DNA of 64,000 nt, from positions 13,144,645 to 13,208,644 of the forward strand of contig JAZBQD010000025.1 of NCBI GenBank assembly GCA_036583965.1, read 5' to 3'. Below are positions 23,544 through 35,089 of the stretch, in pieces; position 1 is the first letter of the stretch; each line of letters starts with the position of its first letter. The stretch comes from Prunella strophiata (Eukaryota > Chordata > Aves > Passeriformes > Prunellidae). Both the position numbers and the translations under genes were made by a program. The notes beneath the pieces were generated by a model, which searched no databases, was not told the DNA's origin, and worked only from the letters and a program-made list of their open reading frames with translations.

Positions 23544-23676
23544 GGAGGAGGATGAGGAGAGGAGGACATGGGAGGAGGATGAGGAGAGGAGGAGATGGGA
23601 GGAGGATGAGGAGAGGAGGATGAGGAGAGATGGACACGGGAGGAGGATGAGGAGAGGAGGAGATGGGAGGAGGCCA
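23544..23676 (+). repeat. GA-rich purine tract (GAGGAGGATGAGGAGAGGAG-like)
   Basis: About 130 bp of nearly pure purine on the + strand, made of imperfect 20- to 30-bp repeats of GGAGGAGGATGAGGAGAGGA. Forward frames read as acidic/basic Glu-Asp-Arg repeats, a low-complexity product. Confidence 0.85.
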
Positions 23677-23835
23677 CACTTTGAGCTCCCTGGAGCTGAT
23701 GGAGGTGAGGGCTTGGCCATGGGGCTGCTGAGCCCCTGGCAGCCCTGCTGCACCCAGCAAGGGAGACTCAGCACCCCTCCAACCCCCACTGCACCTCCTG
23801 ATCCCCCCAGCCTGCCCTGCCCCAGACGTGGCTAA

Positions 23836-24270
23836 ATTAGAAGGGAAATCTATTTCCTGTTTGAAAAAAAAAACCAAAAAAAACAGGGGAGCAAAGTCAG
23901 TGTTAAATATAGATATATGGTATGTAAATGAATCTGACAACTGAGTGAATAAAAAATGAAGGTTTAAATTATTGAAGGGTGGGAGGAGATGGCGCATGCA
24001 AATAGCATTAATGTGGAAAGAGGCAGTGCTCAGAGCAGGGAAAGGAGGTTTTGAAACATAATTATTTCTTTTAAGAAAAGGGCTGCACATAAAATAAAAG
24101 CCAACAGAGCTGGTGCATGTTTGTCTCAAAGCCATTTTCTCTCCTGTCTGTCCCTTTATCCTTCTGCCCTCCCCCCCCCCCCCTTCCTGCAAAGCATAGA
24201 GAAATTCAAAGGCTACTGCATTTTTTAGCTTGAATTACAATAAGATAAATTAAGTTTCAGTTGCTCACAA
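23836..24270. promoter_or_regulatory. AT-rich island with perfect octamer ATGCAAAT
   Basis: This AT-rich block contains a perfect POU/octamer site, ATGCAAAT, at 23996-24003, closely followed by AGCATTAATG. It has further A/T words including AAATATAGATATATGG and an A-rich run at about 23863-23884. It resembles an enhancer-type non-coding element. No functional evidence is visible. Confidence 0.35.
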
Positions 24271-25168
24271 GAACAAGTGAGACCCAGGGATGGCTGATCA
24301 CAAGCTGCTGCTGAGAGGGCAGGAGCAGGCGTTGGGTGATTGGGCTGGTGGGGACAGGGCTCTGTCAGAGCCAGAGCAGCCACAGCCAGCCCTGCAGGGG
24401 TGGGACCCCCAGCACCCTGCAGAGGCAGCAGCGCTTACCTTCGATGGGAAACACCCACCCGAGCGTGCCAGCCTGCCAGGAGGGCTCGGTGCAGCTCCCT
24501 GTCAGACACTTGGCTGGGCTGTGCTCCTGGTGCTGCCTGTGCTGCAGAGCCATGGGGCAGGACCAGGCAGAGCGTGGGGCTGCCTCTGGGAGCATTTGCA
24601 ATTCAGGACTGAAAACAGGAAACTCACGGGGGATTTTTGTCTGTGGTAAAGCTGACAAGGAATTCTGGTGGTCAGCCTGCCAGCACAGAAAATGTCCCCA
24701 TCACCTTACAGCTGTGTTTCTGCCTCCCTGACCCTCTGCAGAGCTGACAGGGCAGGTTATGGGTTCCCTTTCCCTAACTCAGAGTGTGATGGCTTGGGAG
24801 GAGCTGTTAAAGCTGTAGATCAGAATGTCATTTATCAAAGTGCCTCCCTGGGGGTCCTTCCGCTGTGTTTGTGTTTGTCCTGTGCTGGCAGTGAGCTCTG
24901 CTGTGTCCAATCTGTCTTTCTGGCTGTTTGCACAGCCCTCACTGTGGCAGCACCTGAGAGTCTCCCTTGGCCTGAAGAGTGAGGGTTTGCCTCCTGCTCC
25001 CTCTGCAGAGCCACAGGGGCTTCGGGCTCTGGGGAGGCACACGGGGCAGAATTTCCTGTTCCCTTCCAAGACACCAGAGGTGGAGGGGTCTGCACAGGCT
25101 GTGGTGATGTGCAGGGCTTGGGTGCTGTGGTGGTGGCTGCTGCCACGGAGCTGTGAGCTCAGGCTGGC

Positions 25169-25918
25169 CCTGGCACACCCCACTGCACCTCACACTGCCC
25201 TGGCACACCCCACAGCACCTCACACTGCCCTGGCACACCCCACAGCACCTCACACTGCCCTGGCACACCCCACAGCACCTCACACTGCCCTGGCACACCC
25301 CACATCACCTCACACTGCCCTGGCACACCCCACAGCACCTCACACTGCCCTGGCACACCCCACAGCACCTGAGACTGCCCTGGCACACCCCACTGCACCT
25401 CACACTGCCCTGGCACACCCCACTGCACCTCACACTGCCCTGGCACACCCCACTGCACCTCACACTGCCCTGGCACACCCCACAGCACCTCACACTGCCC
25501 TGGCCTGCCCCACATCACCTGAGACTGCCCTGGCACACCCCACTGCACCTCACACTGCCCTGGCACACCCCACTGCACCTCACACTGCCCTGGCACCACC
25601 CCACATGCATCCTCACACTGCCCTGGCACACCCCCACATGCACCCTCACACTGCCCTGGCCACACCCCACAGCACCTGAGACTGCCCTGGCCACACCCCA
25701 TGCACCCTACTGCCATGGCCACACCCCAAGCACCTCACACTGCCCTGGCACACCCACTGCACCTACACTTGCCCTGGCCCTGCCCCACTGCACCTCACAC
25801 TGCCCTGGCACACCCCACTGCACCTCACACTGCCCTGGCACACCCCACCTGCACCTCACACTGCCCTGGCACACCCACTGCACTCACCCATGCCTGGCAA
25901 ACCCCCACAGCACCTCAC
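25169..25918 (+). repeat. 30-bp minisatellite (about 25 copies)
   Basis: Units of exactly 30 bp combine TGGCACACCCCAC(A/T)GCACC with TCACACTGCCC. They run in register from about 25171 to 25590 and then degrade, with one-base gains and losses to 25918. The unit length is divisible by three, so each frame gives a fixed 10-residue peptide repeat. The next array begins immediately after, with no unique sequence between. Confidence 0.96.
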
Positions 25919-25920
25919 AC

Positions 25921-28390
25921 GGTCCCGGGGCTCCCGCTCGGTCCCGGGGCTCCCGCTCGGTCCCGGGGCTCCCGCTCGGTCCCGGGGCTCCCGCTCGGTC
26001 CCGGGGCTCCCGCTCGGTCCCGGGGCTCCCGCTCGGTCCCGGGGCTCCCGCTCGGTCCCGGGGCTCCCGCTCGGTCCCGGGGCTCCCGCTCGGTCCCGGG
26101 GCTCCCGCTCGGTCCCGGGGCTCCCGCTCGGTCCCGGGGCTCCCGCTCGGTCCCGGGGCTCCCGCTCGGTCCCGGGGCTCCCGCTCGGTCCCGGGGCTCC
26201 CGCTCGGTCCCGGGGCTCCCGCTCGGTCCCGGGGCTCCCGCTCGGTCCCGGGGCTCCCGCTCGGTCCCGGGGCTCCCGCTCGGTCCCGGGGCTCCCGCTC
26301 GGTCCCGGGGCTCCCGCTCGGTCCCGGGGCTCCCGCTCGGTCCCGGGGCTCCCGCTCGGTCCCGGGGCTCCCGCTCGGTCCCGGGGCTCCCGCTCGGTCC
26401 CGGGGCTCCCGCTCGGTCCCGGGGCTCCCGCTCGGTCCCGGGGCTCCCGCTCGGTCCCGGGGCTCCCGCTCGGTCCCGGGGCTCCCGCTCGGTCCCGGGG
26501 CTCCCGCTCGGTCCCGGGGCTCCCGCTCGGTCCCGGGGCTCCCGCTCGGTCCCGGGGCTCCCGCTCGGTCCCGGGGCTCCCGCTCGGTCCCGGGGCTCCC
26601 GCTCGGTCCCGGGGCTCCCGCTCGGTCCCGGGGCTCCCGCTCGGTCCCGGGGCTCCCGCTCGGTCCCGGGGCTCCCGCTCGGTCCCGGGGCTCCCGCTCG
26701 GTCCCGGGGCTCCCGCTCGGTCCCGGGGCTCCCGCTCGGTCCCGGGGCTCCCGCTCGGTCCCGGGGCTCCCGCTCGGTCCCGGGGCTCCCGCTCGGTCCC
26801 GGGGCTCCCGCTCGGTCCCGGGGCTCCCGCTCGGTCCCGGGGCTCCCGCTCGGTCCCGGGGCTCCCGCTCGGTCCCGGGGCTCCCGCTCGGTCCCGGGGC
26901 TCCCGCTCGGTCCCGGGGCTCCCGCTCGGTCCCGGGGCTCCCGCTCGGTCCCGGGGCTCCCGCTCGGTCCCGGGGCTCCCGCTCGGTCCCGGGGCTCCCG
27001 CTCGGTCCCGGGGCTCCCGCTCGGTCCCGGGGCTCCCGCTCGGTCCCGGGGCTCCCGCTCGGTCCCGGGGCTCCCGCTCGGTCCCGGGGCTCCCGCTCGG
27101 TCCCGGGGCTCCCGCTCGGTCCCGGGGCTCCCGCTCGGTCCCGGGGCTCCCGCTCGGTCCCGGGGCTCCCGCTCGGTCCCGGGGCTCCCGCTCGGTCCCG
27201 GGGCTCCCGCTCGGTCCCGGGGCTCCCGCTCGGTCCCGGGGCTCCCGCTCGGTCCCGGGGCTCCCGCTCGGTCCCGGGGCTCCCGCTCGGTCCCGGGGCT
27301 CCCGCTCGGTCCCGGGGCTCCCGCTCGGTCCCGGGGCTCCCGCTCGGTCCCGGGGCTCCCGCTCGGTCCCGGGGCTCCCGCTCGGTCCCGGGGCTCCCGC
27401 TCGGTCCCGGGGCTCCCGCTCGGTCCCGGGGCTCCCGCTCGGTCCCGGGGCTCCCGCTCGGTCCCGGGGCTCCCGCTCGGTCCCGGGGCTCCCGCTCGGT
27501 CCCGGGGCTCCCGCTCGGTCCCGGGGCTCCCGCTCGGTCCCGGGGCTCCCGCTCGGTCCCGGGGCTCCCGCTCGGTCCCGGGGCTCCCGCTCGGTCCCGG
27601 GGCTCCCGCTCGGTCCCGGGGCTCCCGCTCGGTCCCGGGGCTCCCGCTCGGTCCCGGGGCTCCCGCTCGGTCCCGGGGCTCCCGCTCGGTCCCGGGGCTC
27701 CCGCTCGGTCCCGGGGCTCCCGCTCGGTCCCGGGGCTCCCGCTCGGTCCCGGGGCTCCCGCTCGGTCCCGGGGCTCCCGCTCGGTCCCGGGGCTCCCGCT
27801 CGGTCCCGGGGCTCCCGCTCGGTCCCGGGGCTCCCGCTCGGTCCCGGGGCTCCCGCTCGGTCCCGGGGCTCCCGCTCGGTCCCGGGGCTCCCGCTCGGTC
27901 CCGGGGCTCCCGCTCGGTCCCGGGGCTCCCGCTCGGTCCCGGGGCTCCCGCTCGGTCCCGGGGCTCCCGCTCGGTCCCGGGGCTCCCGCTCGGTCCCGGG
28001 GCTCCCGCTCGGTCCCGGGGCTCCCGCTCGGTCCCGGGGCTCCCGCTCGGTCCCGGGGCTCCCGCTCGGTCCCGGGGCTCCCGCTCGGTCCCGGGGCTCC
28101 CGCTCGGTCCCGGGGCTCCCGCTCGGTCCCGGGGCTCCCGCTCGGTCCCGGGGCTCCCGCTCGGTCCCGGGGCTCCCGCTCGGTCCCGGGGCTCCCGCTC
28201 GGTCCCGGGGCTCCCGCTCGGTCCCGGGGCTCCCGCTCGGTCCCGGGGCTCCCGCTCGGTCCCGGGGCTCCCGCTCGGTCACGCGGCTCCCGCTCGCTCC
28301 CGGGGCTCCCGCTCGGTCCCGGGGCTCCCGCTCGCTCCCGGGCTCCCGCTCGGTCCCGGGGCTCCCGCTCGGTCCCGGGGCTCCCGCGGC
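25921..28390 (+). repeat. 19-bp minisatellite, near-perfect, about 124 identical units
   Basis: The unit is GGTCCCGGGGCTCCCGCTC. Register is kept exactly from 25921 to 28276, which is 124 units with no net indel, and I saw no substitution by eye. Five or six degenerate units follow to about 28390. Each unit contributes three CpG (one at the unit junction) and a CCCGGG. The + strand of the perfect block has no A and the minus strand no T, so no stop codon can occur in any of the six frames; this explains the open frames of 860-1,215 codons. Such homogeneity implies recent expansion or active homogenisation. Confidence 0.98.
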
Positions 28391-29388
28391 TCCCGGGGCT
28401 CCCGCCCGGTCCCGGGGCTCGCTCCCGCCCGTGTCTCCATGGCGACGCTCGCTCCGTGCCGCAGAGCATCCTCGGCTCGCCGCTCCCAGCCTTTGTCTCC
28501 CGCCTGGCGCTGGCAGCCGGCCAGGCCAGGCATCCATTTCAAAGCAGCCTTTGTTTTATCGGTGCGCTGGCTGCTCGCAAATCCGTGGGATTCAGTCCGG
28601 CTGAGGACGCTGCGTTTCCCCGCTCTCCTCCTCCCCCAGCCGGGCTGGCAGAGGGCAGCAGGGTGGGCAGGGGCAGGCGGGGGCGTTCTGCCCCTCTCCC
28701 CCTGCCCTGGCACAGCTGGCATCTCCTCGCACGGTCGGGTGTGCCGTTTGCAGCGCTGCCCTGTCCTCGAGGCTCGGGGCAGCCACACCTGCTGAACTGA
28801 GACAGTGCTTAAAGTTCCAGCCCCCGGCAGAGGAAAAATCCCCAGCCTGGAGTGAGCTCGGAGCCCGAGGCTGGGATCTGCCCAGCTTGCTGCCTGTCTC
28901 CTCTGTGGCTGCCAGCTCTGCCAGAGCCAGCTTGCTGGACAGGGCAATCCATTAATTCTGATATTCTGGTATCCACCCTTGCCTCCAGGGATTCCAAGGC
29001 TTCGAAGGAGGGGTGATGTTACACATCTGCTCAGGGTGCAGAGGTGGATGTTGCAGTGTGTGCATGCACCCACAGGTGTGTTATTGAGGGCTTGTGGGGA
29101 CTCAGTTTGCAGGCACTCAGGGCCCTGTGGGGCTTCCCCAGGGCACAGGGGGCAGCCAGGAGGGGACACGAAAGGGGGCTGTGAAGTGTCATTGCTGAGG
29201 TCCTGGTGCTCCCAGGGCGTCCCTACAACCCTCAGAGCATGGAGGGGGCAGGAGGGAAATGAGAGAATAACGGGAGAACAGGGAATACTTTGTTAGGGCA
29301 GAAGCAGCAGCTGTGAGAACCTGTGCTCTGAACCAGGCAGCTGGGAGGGCAGCAGGAGCTGGGCTCTGTCCTGGGCAGCAGCTGAGGG
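28391..29388. other. CpG-rich flank and unique sequence; X-box-like site
   Basis: Right of the 19-bp array is CpG-rich unique DNA with an imperfect palindrome, GTCTCCATGGCGAC (28433-28446). It matches 11 of 14 positions of the RFX X-box-type palindrome GTTGCCATGGCAAC. The sequence then becomes ordinary GC-rich DNA. A promoter is possible in 28.4-28.8 kb, but I see no supported exon. Confidence 0.35.
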
Positions 29389-29541
29389 CAGTTTATCCTG
29401 CAGTTTATCCTGCAGTTTATCCTGCAGTTTGTCCTGCAGTTTATCCTGCAGTTTATCCTGCAGTTTGTCCTGCAGTTTATCCTGCAGTTTATCCTGCAGT
29501 TTATCCTGCAGTTTATCCTGCAGTTTGTCCTGCAGTTTGTC
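29389..29541 (+). repeat. 12-bp tandem repeat CAGTTTATCCTG (about 13 copies)
   Basis: Contiguous 12-bp units CAGTTTATCCTG alternate with CAGTTTGTCCTG. The length is four codons, so frames read as Leu-Ser-Cys-Ser forward or Gln-Asp-Lys-Leu in reverse. No gene context supports translation. Confidence 0.95.
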
Positions 29542-30305
29542 CCACCCTGCTGCTCTGGGGGGCGGGTGGGACTGGAACTCCTTCAGCCTTGGCCACATCC
29601 TCAGAGCCTGAGTGTGCCAAGCAGGGCTGCAGCTGCAGCAGGCACGAGGAGCTGGTCTCAGGGTCTGACTGGCAGGACCTCTCACAGTGCTGGACCTCAG
29701 ACACTGTCCTCAGTGCTTCACTGCATCGTTGTGGTGAGATGTGACCACCTCAGCACTGCAGGGCCTGCAGCTGGGGCCACTGGGAGAACTGGGAGTACTG
29801 GGAGTGCTGGGCCCACTGGGAGAACTTGGGATCTCAGGAGTTCAGGGTCCCACAGAAAGACCAGGGCAGTGCCAGCTGTGGCTCAGGCACGGCAGTGGCT
29901 GGAAGAGCTGCCCTGGCAGCACTGACATGACTTTGCATGAGGACACTTCCCCACCTGGAGACAGTCCCAGGAGGTAAAAAGTGCCAGAGCTCTTGCTGTG
30001 GTCTGTGGTGCTGCTCAATACAGTGTGTCCTGGCCCCATTTTATTCTCCACAATTAGGAAACTCAGCAGACTGGTCGCTCTCTGAAGCCTAAACCGGAGC
30101 AGATTGCTGGCACAGAAAGAGCTGGTCTGCGACAGAGCAGGGGTTGTTTGTGCCATTTCGGTGAGAAGTGCAAAGGAAACAGGTGAAATCTGTTAATGTG
30201 GGCAGGTGTGGGTGAGGTGATTGATGAGCATTGATGAGGAGGGGCTCGGTGCTGTCAGACACGGTGCAGGACGGGGCACATGAGCGGCCCCGGGGCAGGT
30301 GAGTG
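29542..30305. other. Intergenic; no gene recognised
   Basis: Unique GC-rich sequence with a small CTGGGAGTACTGGGAGTGC-type duplication at about 29780-29830. No exon, RNA gene or transposon was recognised. Confidence 0.45.
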
Positions 30306-30812
30306 CTGCCCTGCCCATCCCATCCCTGCCCTGCCCATCCCAGCCCTGCTCTGCCCATCCCATCCCTGCCCATCCCTGCCCTGCCCATCCCTGCCCATCC
30401 CTGCCCTGCCCATCCCTGCCCTGCCCATCCTTGCCCTGCCCATCCCTGCCCATCCCTGCCCTGCCCATCCCTGCCCATCCCTGCCCATCCCTGCCCTGCC
30501 CATCCCTGCCCATCCCTGCCCATCCCTGCCCAGCCCTGCCCTGCCCTGCCCTGCCTGCCCTGCCCATCCCATCCCTGCCCTGCCCATCCCATCCCTGCCC
30601 TGCCCATCCCATCCCTGCCCTGCCCATCCCTGCCCTGCCCATCCCTGCCCTGCCCATCCCTGCCCATCCCTGCCCTGCCCATCCCTGCCCTGCCCATCCC
30701 TGCCCTGCCCATCCCATCCCTGCCCATCCCTGCCCATCCCTGCCCTGCCCATCCCATCCCTGCCCATCCCTGCCCTGCCCATCCCTGCCCATCCCTGCCC
30801 ATCCCATCCCAG
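30306..30812 (+). repeat. Pyrimidine-rich 5/10/15-bp array (CCCTGCCCAT family)
   Basis: About 500 bp made of CCTGCC, CATCC and CCTGCCCATC blocks in mixed 5-, 10- and 15-bp steps. The minus strand is G-rich (GATGGGCAGG). Frames on both strands are open and give Pro-Ala-His-Pro-Cys or Gly-Gln-Gly-Trp-Asp repeats, which are not genes. Confidence 0.95.
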
Positions 30813-33764
30813 CCTAACCCAGCCCTCCCCTCCCGGCCCCGGTCTCTCCCGCTCCCCTCCCGGGCTCTGGCGTTCTCCCTGGAGAAGCAGCTCGCGTCTC
30901 TCCGGTTCAGCAGCCGAGCTCGGTCCCGGAGCACGGGTGAGCTGTGCCGCGGCTGCAGCGGGGCTGGGGGCAGGGGAAGCTGTGTCCTTGAGACCATCGG
31001 TGTTTGCGTGAGGCCATCGCAGACAGCTGAGCCTGGGGGCAGAAACGGGAGGGGAAGCACTTCTCCCTGCACACAGCATCTCTATCTTCTCACTGGTGGT
31101 TTGTAGCTCTGTGGGCTCTCCAAAAATGCCCTGCTGTTTTATTTAAATCTTATTTTTGGTTAGCAAAAACCCAGAAACAAGCTAGAAAGAGCCATGGCTG
31201 TGGAAGGGAGTCCAGCACGTGCAGAGCCAGCAGACTTCGTGTTGGCAAACCAGCTGAGCTGCCCACGGGGCAGGTGATGCCCAGGGTGGCTGGACCCACT
31301 GCTGTGGCAGCATCTCGAGGGGAACCTTTGGGGCTGGGGGGTTTTGACACCCCCAGCAGCCCCCACGAGGGGTTTGACTGAGCCATGTTCACTGGCACCT
31401 GAGCAGTGCAGAGCATGGGTCCGGGGAGGGCTGCAGTAAGCCCAGCACTGTGATTCCCTCTGGAAGTGCAATGCAGCCCTGGTAAATAAATAAATGAAGA
31501 TTGGATCTTGTCAGTCTCTGTGCTGCACCACTTGCAGGGACGCGAGGCTGCCGTAATTGGCTGGCTGCAGAGTGAATCCAGGCTCAGCGATTCCATTTTG
31601 CAGTTGGCAGCCTTCCCAAAGGCAGATCAGGGAATGCGAGTTGGACTGCCTTTAAAACACAGGGAAATCCTTTATCTTTGATAATTTTTTTGCTGATTTA
31701 AAGGGCAGGATTAAATCCTCTTTTAATAACCCCAAGTGCCTGCTCTGCCCTGCTCTGGTCGCTCTGAGTGCTGCCAAGGCGCCGGGCCCAGGAGGAAAGG
31801 CAGGGAAAGGCAGGGAATGTTCTCCTGGGCACAGATCCCAGGCTGTTTGCTGCTGCTGCTGCAGCTCGTGAAACGAAACCAACTGTGTAAGCCCCAGCCT
31901 CAGCACAGGCTGCTGTTCCTTGCTTTCCAGGTCTGTTTCCAGCTGCTTTCAGGGCTGGTTGGAAGGCAAGCCCAACACTTTCTGCTACCAACTTCCAGTT
32001 GTGTAATTTGTGGGTTTTTCTCCTAATTAAGGATCCTCAGAGCCCCAGATGTTCCTCTGTAACACACAGCCCAGCTGACTGCACTGACAGGCTCTGGGGC
32101 AGGGATTGTTTTATCAGGAAGTGCTGCCTGTTCAGTACCTTTATATTGCCACCTCTTGCCGTCGCCTGGGCTATTTTTAAACCCTTAAATAAATCGTCTA
32201 CAATGGAAAAGAAAGGAGCCTCCTTGCAGAGGAACACAGAGCCACCACATTGACGAGGAGACTGTTTTCCCTTGTCTGTCAAATCAGCTCATTTAGATTA
32301 TTTAAGTCAGGAGCAATTCTGAAAACAATCTGTTTTGCGTGTGACAGCGGCTCCGCTCTGTGTGACGATGCCGAACGGAGCAAGCGGCTGCGAGTTATTG
32401 ATGGCAAATTCTCCACACCCCCAGGCCTGAGCTTCTCCTGAGGCAGCCCCAGCTCTGCTTTCCCCAGACACGAAGCAGAAAGTATTTTCTAACATGTCGG
32501 CTTCCTTTGCCTTGGGAGCAAACTGCAGCTGAAGGGGAAGGGCGGAGGGGCTGGGAAGGCTGAAATGGCGCCAGCTCCTCTTTAGCTGTTTGCAGGCAGT
32601 GCGTTTCTCTGCCTCCTGCAGCTCCTTCTCTTGCTCTGAGGATATGAAAATCCTAATTAAAAAGTGAATGGGGATGTGGCGGTGGGAGGAGGTGTGCGTG
32701 TGCCAGGCTGGCAGGGTGCAGGTGGTGGCTGCTGTTGCTGGGAGAGGGTATTTGGGGATCAGTGCCCAGGAGGGCATGTTTGCCGAGTGGTGAAAGTGTA
32801 ACCGCGCGGGTCCGGCCCTGGCAGCTGCCCGAGGGCAGGCCGCTTGTTTGCCCTTGAAGAGCTGCTTCCACGACTTCTGATTTCTAATGCCATGTGTGCC
32901 CAGAGTGCTGCAGAGCCATGCAAACCCACTGCAGGGAAGGACAGCAGTGCCAGCGTGAGCAGGGAGCATCGCGGGGCACCAGCTGGTTCCTCCCTGCACA
33001 CGCTGCCCAGAGCTCCCATCCAGGGGCACTGGGGTCCTGGGGCAGGCATCCCGGGAGGAAGAGAAGCACTGATATTCCACAGATGGTGGCTAAGGATTTA
33101 CCAACCCTTCAGGCTGAAAGCAGCTCCCAAGCCCGGTGGTTACGAACATCGTTTTAAGCACAGAGGTGTTTTGCTGTCCCTTTGCTGGCAGAATCAGAAT
33201 CTGGGTCCTTGGCAAAGAACTCCAGAGGCCCAAGCTTCAGAGAGCACCAAGGGACAAAGGACAAACCAAAGAACTGTAGTAAGCAGGAGAGAAGGTCCTC
33301 CAGAGCCCCAGCTCCCAAATAACTCTACGCTCAGCACACATTAAGGCTAAGACCAGGAGTGGTTAACACCTGAGAGCTGCTTCCAGCCAGCACCTCTGCT
33401 TTGGATGATGGGCTTTTGCATGGGTGAAGCTCAATCTGCTGCTGCTTCTAGAAGAAAACATTCTTGCCATTTGAGGATTGCTGAATTTCCCTAGTCCATC
33501 CAGGAATTCACCAGTTTCATACGTGTCAGAACTCAGCTGAGCAAAGTGCTCCTGTGAGGGTGAGAGGTAAGATCATGAGGCTGCTCAAGGAGGAGATGAT
33601 GGGGTAAGTGATGGAGGCTTGGTTCCTGCAGAGGCTTTGCTGATGGTGTAGAGCCAGCTGCAGCACTTACATGCAGCAAGAAAGCCACTGCTGCAGCAGC
33701 CTAGTTGCTAGGAGCACGTGCATAAATAACATTAGAGAATGATCTAAAATAATAAAGCAAGCTG
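30813..33764. other. Intergenic; no gene recognised, AT-rich island 32120-32400
   Basis: CpG-rich at the left (30815-30960), then unique sequence. An AT-rich island at about 32120-32400 includes CCTTTATATTGCCACCTC and GGGCTATTTTTAAACCC, resembling non-coding regulatory DNA. A 257-codon reverse frame at 32307-33080 has no recognisable domain and no splice support. An AATAAA on the + strand lies at 33751-33756. Confidence 0.45.
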
Positions 33765-34750
33765 CAGACCTTGACTATGAATTTTATTGACAGTGGCACA
33801 ATACAGTTAACAAAGTGACATAACAGGAGTACATAATGAATTCATCAGCCTTCCCAACTGAGGACAGACTTAACAGCAGCCCTCCTACACCACGTGTAGT
33901 GCCTCCAAAGAGACATGAAACAGGGCTGCTGTGAATGGAGCAGCAAGAGAGAGCTGAGTCACTCTTCAGGAAATAATGGCTTTCAGTTACACACAATTAC
34001 ATGACAGTCCAAACTTCTTCATATGAAGAAAAATAAACAAGACCAAATTAACTTACAAGTTACTACAAGACACTGAGAAACTGATTTGAAACTGACACTT
34101 TATGGCTGTGCCTGTTCAGCTCACAGCCATGCATTCTGCATTACTGAGCCTCTAAGGACAAAATACACTCACTGGCAACTCTGCATTGTCATAGACCTTG
34201 CCTCTAATACTGTAGGATCTTCTTCAGCTGAAAATGCGGTACTTCATTCATGCTGGCAGAAGGACAGAGTTCAGATTTCCAGGGACAATGGCCCACGTGC
34301 CCAGGACATCCATTTGTCTCACTGAGGAATCAAACAGCATTCCTTTTCTCACCAGCATTGGTAAGAACGGTAAAGGCCAAAAACTGGGCTGGAAACTGCT
34401 GGTGCCAACGTGCAGCTGGAGCCTAGGAGAGAGGAGAACTTCCCCATGGCAACAAAGCCTTGCTTGGGAGCACTTGTCAGATGCAGAACCATTTACTGGC
34501 AATTCTTGTCCACTCTCAGTTTTGTGTGTACCTGACATTACTGCTCTCAATTCTAATCCATTATCAGTCCTTTGACTGGTGTGATGTTTCTAATTTCTGT
34601 GATATTGTTACTGAAGCCTAGTGCAGTAACAGAGTGTGGCTCATGTACTCCTCACTCCTCATTTGCTGTATTTGAAGTATCTCTGGGTTTTGGATTAAGC
34701 TCCATGTTCACATACATCAATCTCTCACCAAGTTTGCCAGTGCTGGGGAC
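33765..34750 (-). other. Possible 3' terminal exon/UTR of a minus-strand transcript
   Basis: Read on the minus strand, this stretch has 3'-UTR texture: moderately AT-rich unique sequence ending in a canonical AATAAA (TTTATT at 33783-33788 on +), preceded by GTTAACTGTATTGTGCCACT. Cleavage would fall near 33765. I recognise no coding sequence in it. It could be the end of a non-coding RNA divergent from the TNRC6A CpG island, of an unrelated gene, or an old processed copy. The right boundary is a guess from composition. Confidence 0.3.
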
Positions 34751-35028
34751 TTTTCTATTCCCTCCCTCAACCCAATAGAGTCAGTGGAAGGTTTAGAGAA
34801 ATGTCTCTGTGGTTATTTAGGCATTAACTCCTTTTATCTGCCAGTTATGGATGCCCCAAGCTTGGCATAGAGCTGGCACAGCAGCAGCACCATGGGGGAG
34901 CTGCCCCACATGGGGAAAACACAGGTGGAAATGGATGTTATGTCCATCTGTGCCTTGTCCTGCATCACTTGGGGAACGTGTTCTGCTTGAAGAGACAGTG
35001 CCTGGAACTCCTGTGTGTGACTGGGATA

Positions 35029-35060
35029 AATAAAGACTGCATCAGTGTGTGGGACCTCTT
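35029..35060 (+). terminator. Candidate + strand poly(A) site
   Basis: AATAAA at 35029-35034 is followed within 15-20 bp by a GT-rich element (CAGTGTGTGGG), the standard layout of a vertebrate polyadenylation site. It could end a + strand transcript lying to the left, but none is recognised there. Chance occurrence is possible. Confidence 0.3.
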
Positions 35061-35089
35061 TGCTCCCCAGAGCTGCCCAGGCAGGGAGG

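Larger units (their letters stand above)
22216..25168. other. Intergenic; no gene recognised
   Basis: Mixed unique sequence. It includes a purine tract (23544-23676), an AT-rich island (23836-24270) and a run of about 13 C at 24170-24183. Open frames are short or continue into the neighbouring arrays. No coding exon or RNA gene could be supported. Confidence 0.5.

Noticed and set aside
25153..28800. Frames of 860-1,215 codons with collagen-like Gly-Pro or Arg-Ser repeats on both strands
   Set aside because: The 19-bp unit contains no A on + and no T on -, so stops are impossible. There is no signal peptide, splice pattern or conserved flank.
32307..33080. 257-codon reverse frame as a hypothetical gene
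   Set aside because: No recognisable domain, no splice or promoter support, and cysteine/serine/proline-rich composition typical of chance GC-rich frames.
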